Assembly: GCA_023898405.1 (NCBI GenBank)
Contig: CP060221.1
Span: 124,001 to 188,000 of the forward strand
Direction: 5' to 3'
DNA from: Myxococcales bacterium
GTDB lineage: Bacteria > Myxococcota > UBA727 > JABDBI01
DNA: 64,000 nucleotides
The notes below the pieces were generated by a model. It searched no databases, was not told the origin of the DNA, and saw only the letters and a list, made by a program, of their open reading frames with translations. This document shows, piece after piece, positions 26,316-35,114 of the stretch. Every line of letters begins with the position of its first letter. The first letter of the stretch is position 1. A program made the position numbers and the translations under genes.

Positions 26316-28322
26316 TTAGTTCGAATTTGAAGTGCTGCGATTTACAGGCCTGCCTGGTTCTGAAAAGGCAAATAATTTTTTAGCTCTCGAAGGGTGACGC
26401 AACTTTCTTAGGGCTTTAGCCTCAATCTGCCTAATACGTTCACGCGTTACTTCAAAATCTTGTCCAACTTCTTCTAGGGTATGATCCGAACGTTCACCAA
26501 TACCAAAGCGCATGCGCAAAACTTTTTCTTCACGAGGAGTCAAAGTTGCAAGAACTTTACGGGTTTGTTCCCCCAAATTCATCTGCATAACAGCATTGGA
26601 TGGGTTGGTTGCTGTTTTATCCTCGATAAAATCACCCAAAGAAGAGCCTCCTTCATCCTCATCACCAATGGGAGTTTCCAAAGAAATTGGTTCTTTGGCA
26701 ATTTTCAAAACCTTTCGCACTTTATCTTCAGGCAACTCCATTTTTTCTGCGATCTCTTCAGGAGTTGGTTCCCGGCCCAGCTCTTGTACCAAATAGCGAC
26801 TTGTCCGAATAAGTTTGTTGATAGTCTCGATCATGTGTACAGGGATACGAATAGTACGCGCTTGATCGGCAATTGCACGAGTAATCGCCTGCCTAATCCA
26901 CCAGGTTGCATAGGTGGAAAATTTGTAGCCACGTTTATATTCAAATTTATCAACAGCCTTCATCAAACCAATATTGCCTTCTTGAATCAGATCAAGAAAT
27001 TGCAAACCACGATTGGTATATTTTTTAGCGATGGAAACAACTAAGCGCAGATTGGCCTCAACCAATTGTTCTTTTCCTCTGTTAGCTTTTCTTTCTCCAC
27101 GAGCAATATTTTTACTGGTTTCTCGCAGAGTATCTACATCAACTTGAGCTTCTTCTTCTACGCGTTTAACGCGATGCACCGCCATTACAATGGTGCGATA
27201 CCATTCTTGTAAAAGCTCAATTGGTTGATGCCATTTCTTTGCCAATACAAGCATTTGCTCATTCGAGTCACGCGCTTCTCTAAGTTCCCTTAAAATAGTA
27301 GTGCTATTATCACGAGCCATACGCTCTATATTAGCGAGTTCAAATTCCGCTTTCGTAATTCTGCGAACCAATACTTTAATGCGCTGTACAATACGATCAA
27401 TTTGGCGTTTGTTGATCTTAAGATCTCTCAACTGCATTACAATTTCAGCTTGTAGTTCTGCAAGCCTTTCTTGATGTTCCATGCTTTTGCCGGAACTTTT
27501 CGCCTTTTGATATTTCTCAAGCTGCTCTTCATATCTTTCGCGTAGAATTTTAAGTTCGCTCATGATGCGCAACGCGCGCTCTGTCACTTTTGGCTCGTCA
27601 AATTCAATTGTTTGCCCATCTTCACCAGGTTCATTTTCTTTGACGATTTCTTTAACGCGGATTTTGCCCTTTCTTAAGCGATCTCCGAGTTCCAAAATTT
27701 CGGAAAGACAAATGGTTGTTCCTAGCACAGCATCAAGTACCTCTATCTCACCTTGTTCAATACGCTTAGCAATATCAACCTCGCCATCACGCGTGAGAAG
27801 ATTTACTGATCCCATTCTACTTAAATAGAGACGAACGGGATCATTGCCTTTGGCAAATTCATTGAACTCTGTTTCATCTTCAACACTTTCCTCGTCAAAT
27901 TCCTCATCACTTTCCCGCATCATCATGTCAGGAAATTCTTTTGATGGATCTTCTATGACCTCAATGTCTGACTCTGCCAGCATGGCAATGACATTCTCAA
28001 TTTCTTGGACACTGTTAACTTCCGGACCAAGCCCCTCATTGAGCTCGTCGAAACTGATGGAGCCTCTTTCTTTACCTTTTTGCAAAAGCTTTTTAATCTC
28101 TTTTTTCTCGAACAAAGACTTGTTTAAAATAGCTTTTTCAGAAGTACCTGACTTATTCAGTATTTGGTCCTTTTCCACCTTGCCACTCTTTTTAGCTCCA
28201 CTTATCGACGTCTTTAAAGCAGCGCTGTTTTCCTCGCTCTTAGCCTTAGACACTACAGCGCTCTTCTTCGTTCCTTTAGTTGAAGAAGCAACAGGGGTTT
28301 CTTTTTTTGATTTTAAACTCAT
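26316..28322 (-). CDS. rpoD: Primary sigma factor (sigma-70)
   Basis: Housekeeping sigma subunit of RNA polymerase. The 668-residue product has a Lys/Ser/Ala-rich N-terminal tail (about 1-70), region 1.1 (around KGSISFDEL-like helices), region 1.2 (DPVRLYLSRMGS), a long non-conserved helical region, region 2 (LRLVVSIAKKYTNRGLQFLD, TYATWWIRQAI), region 3 and region 4 (RERIRQIEAKALRKLRHPSR). The ATG at 28322 is preceded by GGTGG and gives MSLKSKK; an upstream frame to 28397 adds non-family residues. dnaG lies 261 bases upstream. Confidence 0.97.
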   Translation of the reverse strand: MSLKSKKETPVASSTKGTKKSAVVSKAKSEENSAALKTSISGAKKSGKVEKDQILNKSGTSEKAILNKSLFEKKEIKKLLQKGKERGSISFDELNEGLGPEVNSVQEIENVIAMLAESDIEVIEDPSKEFPDMMMRESDEEFDEESVEDETEFNEFAKGNDPVRLYLSRMGSVNLLTRDGEVDIAKRIEQGEIEVLDAVLGTTICLSEILELGDRLRKGKIRVKEIVKENEPGEDGQTIEFDEPKVTERALRIMSELKILRERYEEQLEKYQKAKSSGKSMEHQERLAELQAEIVMQLRDLKINKRQIDRIVQRIKVLVRRITKAEFELANIERMARDNSTTILRELREARDSNEQMLVLAKKWHQPIELLQEWYRTIVMAVHRVKRVEEEAQVDVDTLRETSKNIARGERKANRGKEQLVEANLRLVVSIAKKYTNRGLQFLDLIQEGNIGLMKAVDKFEYKRGYKFSTYATWWIRQAITRAIADQARTIRIPVHMIETINKLIRTSRYLVQELGREPTPEEIAEKMELPEDKVRKVLKIAKEPISLETPIGDEDEGGSSLGDFIEDKTATNPSNAVMQMNLGEQTRKVLATLTPREEKVLRMRFGIGERSDHTLEEVGQDFEVTRERIRQIEAKALRKLRHPSRAKKLFAFSEPGRPVNRSTSNSN

Positions 28323-28583
28323 CGTTCGTACCACCGACAATAAAATTATTTTACCAAACCACACGCCTATGAGAGCCTGTCTAGAGCCTATGCTCATAGT
28401 TTTATGCTTCGTTTTTCAAAGCAAAAAACAAAGTGAAAGGCCGTTACATGTTGTTTAGTGATTCAGCCTAACAAACTATTCAAGGACAATCATCAATCTA
28501 CGCAGTAAATATACACACTGGAATTTTAGGCTCCCTAACAGCATTAGGCAATGCCCACCTCTGTACAATTTAAAAGAGCTTAT

Positions 28584-30395
28584 TTAGAACCAATCGTTTT
28601 CGCAATCAAACTCTATTTCTTGTGAGTCTAACTTTGCTATTTCAATGACTTTTTTAGGTTCTTCGGAAGACTTCACACTATGCTCCCTGGGCTTAGAATT
28701 CCTAATTTTATTCTTTGCCAAGATCGAACTTTGCTCACGCAAGGTTTCAAACACTGATGCAAAATCTTTATTTTTTTCAGCTTCTTGCAACTTCTGACGC
28801 TTGGCTTTCAAGACATTACGGCTCACAGATTTATCAACCCGCACTTGTAGAGCTGATAGCATTTCTCGAGCTTCATCTAGTGAAAACTTCAACACGTCAT
28901 CTCTTTGAGGCAACTGTTTAATCAGTTCGTGATGTTTTTCAATCTGCGCAAAAGATGTTCTTAACTCGGGGCGTACTCGCTCCCACAATGAATCAGAAAT
29001 CTCATCCATCAAATCCGGGGCTGAATATAAAATTTCCAGCAACCATTTTTCTTCCACGTTCAATTGAAACTCGTTGTTTTTTTCCTGAACTTTTTGAACC
29101 TCTTGCCTATAAGAATTTTTCTTGGCCTTTTGAGAAATTTCTGTCCACAAGATGCCAGGATCTTCATGCAATTTATTTGCTAAATATGCCACGTATTGCC
29201 TGCGGACCAGAGGGCGCGAGATACTTGCTAGTATAGGCAAAAGCTCATCAATTTCATGGATTCTGCTACTAATTTCGCGATCTATATTTAGGGCTACACG
29301 CTCAATAACAAGGCACGTCGCATCTATAGATTGCTGGATTCTTTCTTTAAGAATGTTTAATTGACCCAAAGCCAGATAATCTCCTGGATCTTTTTTTTCA
29401 AGCACCACCGCCTGAGTAGTAATGTTTGCCTGCCAAAATTTCACCAAAGAACTTTTCAATGCTTTAAACCCTGCTTTATCATCGTCAAAACAGATAATCA
29501 CGCGCGAAGAAATTCTTTTAAATTGCTTAATATGCTCGTCCGATAGGGCTGTACCACATAGCGCCAAGGCAGGAACACCTATAGCCCAAAGCGCCATAGC
29601 ATCAAAATATCCTTCAACCAAAAAAGGTGTTTTGCCTTTTAAAATTGCTTTTTGTGATTCAAAAACCCCATAAAAATTTTTTTTCTTTTCATAAAATTTG
29701 TAAGACTGAGTATTTACATATTTTGGAGCATTATCGCTTTCACTAAGCAACGATCTTCCACCAAAAGCAATAATTTTGCCATCAACTCTTTTTATTGGAA
29801 TAGTGATTCTTCCCAAAAACTGAGGAACTAGAGAAAATGCTCCTGGCTTTAGTAGACCTGCCTCGATTGCAGTTTTCTCTTTTATGTTATTTTTCAAAAG
29901 ATAATTTATAAAATCATTTTTTATTACACCGCCAAATCCCAAACCTGCCTGACGGAGCATCGATTCTTTTAAGCGACGCTCTTCTAATAAGTAGCGAAGA
30001 GCATGACGACCAGCATCACTAAAAAGCTGTTCCACAAAATAACGGGATGCGACAGCTTGGGCATGAAGTAAAATCTGCTCATCTGGCAGAAATTGGCTTT
30101 TAGCTTTTTGACTAAAAGCTTCTATGCCTGCTTTATCACACAGTTCACCAAGGGCTTCTTTAAAAGCTATCCCTCTTATACGCATAATAAATGCAAAAAT
30201 ATCGCCAGAAGCCCCACATCCAAAGCATTTATAGCTACCCAAGTGATCTCTCACGTGAAAAGATGGGGTTTTTTCTTTATGAAAAGGACATAAACCTAAA
30301 AAATGTGAACCTCTCCCTTTCAGTTCAACTGCTTGTCCCACAATTGAACTTAAGAGAATACGTTTTTTTATTTCTTGGATCACATTATTGTTCAT
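28584..30395 (-). CDS. dnaG: DNA primase
   Basis: Makes RNA primers for replication. The 603-residue product has the N-terminal zinc site (CPFHKEKTPSFHV then YKCFGCG), the RNA polymerase core with GGR, and the TOPRIM motifs LVEGYFDAMAL and CFDDDKAG. The C-terminal third is the variable helicase-binding region and is Lys/Glu-rich. It lies between yqeY and rpoD, the classic macromolecular-synthesis cluster without rpsU. Confidence 0.96.
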   Translation of the reverse strand: MNNNVIQEIKKRILLSSIVGQAVELKGRGSHFLGLCPFHKEKTPSFHVRDHLGSYKCFGCGASGDIFAFIMRIRGIAFKEALGELCDKAGIEAFSQKAKSQFLPDEQILLHAQAVASRYFVEQLFSDAGRHALRYLLEERRLKESMLRQAGLGFGGVIKNDFINYLLKNNIKEKTAIEAGLLKPGAFSLVPQFLGRITIPIKRVDGKIIAFGGRSLLSESDNAPKYVNTQSYKFYEKKKNFYGVFESQKAILKGKTPFLVEGYFDAMALWAIGVPALALCGTALSDEHIKQFKRISSRVIICFDDDKAGFKALKSSLVKFWQANITTQAVVLEKKDPGDYLALGQLNILKERIQQSIDATCLVIERVALNIDREISSRIHEIDELLPILASISRPLVRRQYVAYLANKLHEDPGILWTEISQKAKKNSYRQEVQKVQEKNNEFQLNVEEKWLLEILYSAPDLMDEISDSLWERVRPELRTSFAQIEKHHELIKQLPQRDDVLKFSLDEAREMLSALQVRVDKSVSRNVLKAKRQKLQEAEKNKDFASVFETLREQSSILAKNKIRNSKPREHSVKSSEEPKKVIEIAKLDSQEIEFDCENDWF

Positions 30396-30412
30396 TTATA
30401 AACCGAACATAG

Positions 30413-30868
30413 CTAGAGCAAACTTTTAACAACTGCCTGTATTCGCTTTCCGTCGGCACGGCCGGCTGCTTTGCTAATCGCAACTCCCATTACTTTACCG
30501 ATATCTTTCATACTGCTCGCATTAGACTCGGCAATGGCTTCCTTAACCAAACTTTCGAGTTCATCATCTGTCAAACTTTTTGGCAGATAAGCTTCTACCA
30601 CAAACAGTTCTCGCTCTTCCTTCTCAGCCAAATCTTGTCGGCCCGCAGCGCGATATGACTCCATTGCTTCTCGACGCTGTTTCGCCATCTTTTGTAGCAC
30701 CTCAAATGCTGTATCATCGCTGACACTGCGTCCATCTCCCCCCATAATATTATCTTTGATTGCCCGATTTTTTAATTCAGCTATGATCATGCTCAAGGCA
30801 TCCTTCCGAGCATCCTTATTTTTCATAGCAGCCTTCCAGTCTTCCACTACTCTTTTTTGCAAATTCAT
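30413..30868 (-). CDS. yqeY: GatB/YqeY domain protein
   Basis: A 151-residue stand-alone YqeY: helical, with MIIAELKNRAIK, QRREAMESYRAAGRQDLAEKE, AYLPKSLTDDEL and a C-terminal GRADGKRIQAVVKSLL that matches the tRNA-contacting tail of GatB. Proposed to bind tRNA or charged tRNA; role unproven. AAAGGAG precedes the start. It sits 11 bases after murA and 17 before dnaG. Confidence 0.92.
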   Translation of the reverse strand: MNLQKRVVEDWKAAMKNKDARKDALSMIIAELKNRAIKDNIMGGDGRSVSDDTAFEVLQKMAKQRREAMESYRAAGRQDLAEKEERELFVVEAYLPKSLTDDELESLVKEAIAESNASSMKDIGKVMGVAISKAAGRADGKRIQAVVKSLL

Positions 30869-30879
30869 AAACTCTCCTT

Positions 30880-32160
30880 TTATATTTGTGTGACACGCTT
30901 AACACGTGCTCCTAGTTGTTCCAGTTTTTTCTCCAAACTTTCATAGCCTCGATCAAGATGATACACTCTCCTGATTTCGCTCGTACCATGAGCTGCCAAA
31001 GCTGCTATCACCAAACTCGCCGAAGCCCTGAGATCAGTAGCCATTACTTGAGCTCCACTCAAGCATTCTATCCCGTTTACTTTTGCTATCCCCTTTTCAA
31101 CTTTTATATTTGCTCCCATGCGCCCTAATTCAGGCACATGCATCATGCGGTTTTCAAAAATTCGCTCGTAAATAACTGAGGTTCCTTCCGCCAATGCCAT
31201 GGCAGCCATAAATTGGGCCTGCATATCAGTTGGAAAACCAGGATAAGCACCTGTCTCTATGTCAGTCGCTTTCAATCGAGAACAAGGAATAACTTCTAAA
31301 TCTATAAGCCCTTCACAACTGTTCTCATAGCTTTTGAATCGGAGTCCCGCACTGGCAAATCTCTCAGTTATATTGCTAATATCTTGCCCGCAAATATTTT
31401 TAAGCTTAATAGAGCTGCCGGTCGCTCCGGCAATAGCAATAAAAGTTCCTGCTTCTATGCGATCAGCTTTGATACTATAATCAAGCCCACAAAGTGAACT
31501 CACCCCACTAATACGAAGTGTCGATGTCCCGGCTCCCTCAATATTTGCACCTGCCTTATTGAGTGCGGCACAGAGTTCTACAATCTCTGGCTCCCTCGCA
31601 ACTTTACTAAGCGTAGTCACTCCCTGAGCCAACACTGCTGCCATTATCAATTGCTCTGTTGCTCCGACTGAGGGCATAGGCAATTGGAAATCCGCCCCAA
31701 TAAAATGCCCTTTTTTTAGTTCAGCATGGATATAGCCTTCGCTAACTTCTATGCTTGCCCCAAGACACTCCAAACCCTGCAGATGAATATCAACGGGCCG
31801 ACTACCGATAGCGCAGCCTCCAGGTAATGAAACTTCGGCGCGTCCTAAGCGTGCGAGGAGAGGTGCAAGCACCAATACCGAAGCACGCATTTTTCGCACC
31901 ATCTCATAATTTGCTCGATGACTTCCTATACATGTAGCATCGATAATAACTTCATTGTTTTCAAAATGACATTCAGGTCCAAGAGCACCCAAAAGCGACA
32001 ATAAAAAGCGAGTATCTGCAAGGTTGGGAACATTACGAATAGAGCTTTTACCATCACACAAAAGACTTGCTATCAGCACGGGCAAGGCCGAATTTTTTGA
32101 ACCCGATATTGTTACTTCGCCTTTTAAAGAGCACCCACCTTCAATAACTAACATTTCCAT
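30880..32160 (-). CDS. murA: UDP-N-acetylglucosamine 1-carboxyvinyltransferase
   Basis: First step of peptidoglycan synthesis; the target of fosfomycin. The 426-residue product has Lys22-Asn23 in ISGSKNSALP and the active-site loop LPGGCAIGSRP with Cys116, so it should be fosfomycin-sensitive rather than carrying the Asp variant. The substrate motif YPGFPTDMQAQ is present. Two close ATGs (32160, 32154) exist; neither has a strong binding site. It is 15 bases after prmC. Confidence 0.96.
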   Translation of the reverse strand: MEMLVIEGGCSLKGEVTISGSKNSALPVLIASLLCDGKSSIRNVPNLADTRFLLSLLGALGPECHFENNEVIIDATCIGSHRANYEMVRKMRASVLVLAPLLARLGRAEVSLPGGCAIGSRPVDIHLQGLECLGASIEVSEGYIHAELKKGHFIGADFQLPMPSVGATEQLIMAAVLAQGVTTLSKVAREPEIVELCAALNKAGANIEGAGTSTLRISGVSSLCGLDYSIKADRIEAGTFIAIAGATGSSIKLKNICGQDISNITERFASAGLRFKSYENSCEGLIDLEVIPCSRLKATDIETGAYPGFPTDMQAQFMAAMALAEGTSVIYERIFENRMMHVPELGRMGANIKVEKGIAKVNGIECLSGAQVMATDLRASASLVIAALAAHGTSEIRRVYHLDRGYESLEKKLEQLGARVKRVTQI

Positions 32161-32175
32161 TTAACTACTACTCAC

Positions 32176-33102
32176 TTATTTTTTTTGTAAAACTATAACT
32201 CGATCGTTCCCTGCCAAATCTTTTATCACTTGGCAATCTCGCCAATATTCGCTAACAAGACTTTTTATGAGGTGCGCCTGATTAAAGCCAATTTCCAGCA
32301 CTAAATATCCTGAACTTACTAAATGCCGAAGAGCATCAGACAAAAGTCGGCGGTAAAATACAATACCTTCTTCGTCTCCCGCTTTCAAAGCCATTTCAGG
32401 TTCAAATTTTCTAACAGTGGCGGATAAATTTTCATAGTCCTCTTGCCCAATATAGGGAGGGTTAGCAACAACAAGTTGCGCTTGCTCCATAGGACCGAAC
32501 GGAGCAAATAAATCACCACACCGCATATCAATTCTGTCAGCTACTCCCAATTTATGAGCATTAATAGAAGCTATATCCAATGCCTGCTGAGATAAGTCGC
32601 TTGCCACAGCAGTGATTTGTGGGCATTCGCGCAGAAGAGTTATAGCAATAACCCCGCTTCCGGTACAAATATCATATACACGATCACCACTTTTAAGTCG
32701 TGAAAGGCACTGTTCCACAACACATTCAGTATCTGGTCTTGGTATGAGACAGCGACTATTTACCTTAAAATCATAGCCAAAAAATTCTTTACTTTCTATA
32801 ATGTACGCTATTGGCTCAAAACACATTCTTCGTTTTAGAAGTTTTAGAAATTGTGTTTCTTGTTCTGAGGTCATCATACGTTCAGGATAAAAAAAGCTCT
32901 CTTGATGGTCATAGCCAAGCACATGCTCCAATAAAATTCTTACGTCGAGTTGAGCAGTCTCAATTCCCAAATCACTCAAAAGCCCAGAAGCAAAATATTT
33001 TAGTTTCCTTAAAGAGAAAGAGTATCTATTGTCGCTACACTTTTTTTCTGCCAAAGGTAGTGCGACTTCACAATTTCTAGAATATTTTTCGATGGAGGCC
33101 AT
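32176..33102 (-). CDS. prmC: Peptide chain release factor N5-glutamine methyltransferase
   Basis: Methylates the GGQ glutamine of release factors 1 and 2. The product (308 residues from this start) has an N-terminal helical domain, the SAM site YDICTGSGVIAI and the substrate motif VVANPPYIG. The frame continues up to 33210, but that part is antisense to tatA, so I place the start at the ATG at 33102; a TTG at 33054 would remove about 16 poorly conserved residues. No good binding site precedes either, so the start is uncertain. It begins one base from the divergent tatA start. Confidence 0.88.
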   Translation of the reverse strand: MASIEKYSRNCEVALPLAEKKCSDNRYSFSLRKLKYFASGLLSDLGIETAQLDVRILLEHVLGYDHQESFFYPERMMTSEQETQFLKLLKRRMCFEPIAYIIESKEFFGYDFKVNSRCLIPRPDTECVVEQCLSRLKSGDRVYDICTGSGVIAITLLRECPQITAVASDLSQQALDIASINAHKLGVADRIDMRCGDLFAPFGPMEQAQLVVANPPYIGQEDYENLSATVRKFEPEMALKAGDEEGIVFYRRLLSDALRHLVSSGYLVLEIGFNQAHLIKSLVSEYWRDCQVIKDLAGNDRVIVLQKK

Positions 33103-33103
33103 C

Positions 33104-33301
33104 ATGCTTGGAATTGGGGCTTGGGAGTTAACCATAATATTTGCCATAGTTCTTGTACTCTTTGGTGGAAAACGCTTACCAGGTGTAGCCACTGGACTGG
33201 GCACAGCCATAAGAAATTTCCGCCATGCTCTGAAAGGAGAGGAGGAAACAAGTCCTCAATTAAATCCAAAAAACAAAGATACTAAAGATCCTACTGAATA
33301 A
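33104..33301 (+). CDS. tatA: Sec-independent translocase protein TatA/E
   Basis: Forms the pore of the twin-arginine export system. The 65-residue product has one membrane helix (residues 5-21, WELTIIFAIVLVLFGGKRLP), the FG-K-LP hinge, an amphipathic helix (VATGLGTAIRNFRHAL) and a polar tail. GGAGG lies 5 bases before the ATG. The reading frame is open further upstream (33029) but only this ATG gives a Tat protein. It stands alone, without tatB or tatC, and is head-to-head with prmC. Confidence 0.92.
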   Translation: MLGIGAWELTIIFAIVLVLFGGKRLPGVATGLGTAIRNFRHALKGEEETSPQLNPKNKDTKDPTE

Positions 33302-33309
33302 AAGAAACG

Positions 33310-33894
33310 CTAAGGATTACTTGGCTTATTAAAAGATCGCAGAGAAAAATAAAAACTTAAAATTATAACGCACACCGATAACAGCGCAAAAATCAAATAA
33401 ATCAGCTCACTTCGCGGCTCTTCATCAACAACTATCAGCATGGCGCTGTCGTCGACTTTGACATTATAATAATCTTTAAAAAACTGACGCACTTTGATAA
33501 GCTCTGAGTCTGGCCCAAAAGATACAAGCCGTCCTTTGAGCTGAACTTTCATGAACGGGCGATACGTCCGCCCATAAACTGATTCAGGGTATTCTATATA
33601 TAATTTTGAACCTAAAAGATGACGAACCTGATAATGCCCAAAGCGAAATGAACCAGATCGCAAACCTTTTAGAGAAGCCGCTTTATTTCCTAAGACACCG
33701 CTGACTGATACGTAGGAATTCGGGGGGATCTTTGCGCGTTGTTCGGAAAAATTCAGAGCATCGCCTATATCAATAAGCTCAGACTTTTCCCACGTATGGT
33801 AGGCGAGTTCGTCAAAACGACTATACCAAAGCCAAAACACTGAAATGAATAATACAGCACTCAAACTCAGGCGGTACCAAGGTGATCGACTCAT
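33310..33894 (-). CDS. Membrane protein with two flanking helices, unknown function
   Basis: A 194-residue protein with an N-terminal membrane helix (about 9-25), a mostly beta periplasmic-type domain (about 30-160) and a C-terminal helix (about 164-186). The layout, with a VSVSGVLG strand and later YRPFMKVQLKGRLV, resembles SURF1-like or GIDE-like membrane proteins, but no clear motif fixes a family. It starts 21 bases after carD and is probably co-transcribed with it. Confidence 0.65.
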   Translation of the reverse strand: MSRSPWYRLSLSAVLFISVFWLWYSRFDELAYHTWEKSELIDIGDALNFSEQRAKIPPNSYVSVSGVLGNKAASLKGLRSGSFRFGHYQVRHLLGSKLYIEYPESVYGRTYRPFMKVQLKGRLVSFGPDSELIKVRQFFKDYYNVKVDDSAMLIVVDEEPRSELIYLIFALLSVCVIILSFYFSLRSFNKPSNP

Positions 33895-33915
33895 AACAAC
33901 TCTCGGTTCAGAAAA

Positions 33916-34404
33916 CTAGCAACGAAAAATTTGTTTAAATTTATTCTCTACGTCACTCACACTAATGTTTTTAGCTATACTGATTTCAAGCATGAGGAGC
34001 GAACGCGCAGTATCCAGCATCTTTCTTTCTCCAAAACTTAGTTCCTTATCGCCTTTAAGCACGTAAAGATCACGTAAAACTTTTGCCACTTCAAAAACAG
34101 AACCAGTTTTTATCTTCTCCATATACTCTCGGTGGCGACGATTCCATGTCGTTCCGTCAGTGATTTTTTCTTTTTTGCGTAAAACCTCAAAGACTTTATC
34201 AGCATCAGATTCTTCCACCAAACTTCGCATACCAACTTGTTCTTCATTCGCTGTAGGCACCATCAAAGTCATTCCGCTGTCAAGCAGACGTAAAACATAA
34301 AATGACTGTTCATAGCCCCCTATACTCTTTTTTTCAATTTTATCGACTTCCGCTACACCGTGCGCTGGATAGACCACTTTGTCGCCAATTCTAAATTTTG
34401 CCAT
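33916..34404 (-). CDS. CarD-family transcriptional regulator (CdnL type)
   Basis: Binds the RNA polymerase beta subunit and stabilises open promoter complexes at rRNA and other promoters. The 162-residue product has the RNAP-interaction Tudor-like domain (FRIGDKVVYPAHGVAEV, FYVLRLLDSGMTLMVP) and the helical DNA-binding domain with TTWNRRHREYMEKIKTGS and SFGERKMLDTARSLL. It lacks the acidic and HMGA-like parts of myxobacterial CarD, so it is CdnL-like, and the wording is close to myxobacterial CdnL. Upstream is a 365-base gap with an inverted repeat. Confidence 0.93.
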   Translation of the reverse strand: MAKFRIGDKVVYPAHGVAEVDKIEKKSIGGYEQSFYVLRLLDSGMTLMVPTANEEQVGMRSLVEESDADKVFEVLRKKEKITDGTTWNRRHREYMEKIKTGSVFEVAKVLRDLYVLKGDKELSFGERKMLDTARSLLMLEISIAKNISVSDVENKFKQIFRC

Positions 34405-34769
34405 AAAATCTTCTCACCCTTTACCAAATAACTAAACATTAATGAATCAAAAAAAACTAAAAAGTCCCTATCCCATTCTTTAGCTTCTGATGGTGTTAGC
34501 AAGCCACCACACAGCCCTAGGAGTTGACTATTTTAGCACAAAAATGGTTCATTGGCGAGAACCATTGGTAAACTCTTTCGTGATAATAAGGCTGCAGCAG
34601 GAAAAAGCTCAAACAACAAGATAACAGCTTGAAATAATATTATTTTTCATTACAAAAAAAATAATTTCCAAATAAAAAACAATAAGAACCCATAGATCTA
34701 CTGCAAATAAAAATAAATAATTACTAAATCAATTCAACATATTTAGAACACAAAAACAGGAAAACATTT
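34405..34769. other. AT-rich intergenic region between carD and a lipoprotein gene
   Basis: A 365-base gap between divergent genes. It holds the inverted repeat at 34543-34566 and a minus-strand TAAAAT (34535-34530) that could be the carD -10 box, with a poor -35. The right half (34600-34769) is extremely AT-rich with no frame of note. Confidence 0.5.
34543..34566. repeat. 8-bp inverted repeat upstream of carD
   Basis: AATGGTTC (34543-34550) and GAACCATT (34559-34566) are perfect with an 8-base spacer. It overlaps where a -35 would fall for the TAAAAT at 34530-34535 on the minus strand, so it may be a repressor or activator site for carD. Confidence 0.5.
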
Positions 34770-35012
34770 ATGAAATATATTGCGGCAATTTTGATAACTA
34801 TTTTCACTTTAATATCAAGCGGTTGTGCTGATACCAATTCAACAAAAAACCATGAAGAAAGCATTTCTGCGTCTGAATTTTCTTCTTCAGATGTACCTAC
34901 ATGTCAAAAATCCATGCCCCCAAAATGCTTTGTTAATGGTAAACCTATAAAAACCACTATGGCAGGTACCGCCATCAAAGATGAGTCTGGGAATTATATT
35001 TTCTTAGATTAA
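34770..35012 (+). CDS. Small lipoprotein of unknown function
   Basis: An 80-residue predicted lipoprotein: basic start, hydrophobic core and lipobox SSGC at Cys19. The mature part is Ser-rich and has a C-terminal VNGKPIKTTMAGTAIKDE stretch; nothing recognised. AGGA lies 10 bases before the ATG. It is the first gene of the AT-rich accessory island. Confidence 0.7.
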   Translation: MKYIAAILITIFTLISSGCADTNSTKNHEESISASEFSSSDVPTCQKSMPPKCFVNGKPIKTTMAGTAIKDESGNYIFLD

Positions 35013-35114
35013 TCAATCTGTTAAATAGACTTTTCAGCTGCTGATATTTAAATAATTTATTAGCAGCCTCCAGCCAGCTTACTGCTAATCGAGTATATGA
35101 ACTTGCTGTCTTAT

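Noticed and set aside
33103..33210. Long prmC reading frame to 33210
   Set aside because: The extra residues are antisense to tatA, which has a clear binding site and Tat motif; they do not match PrmC.
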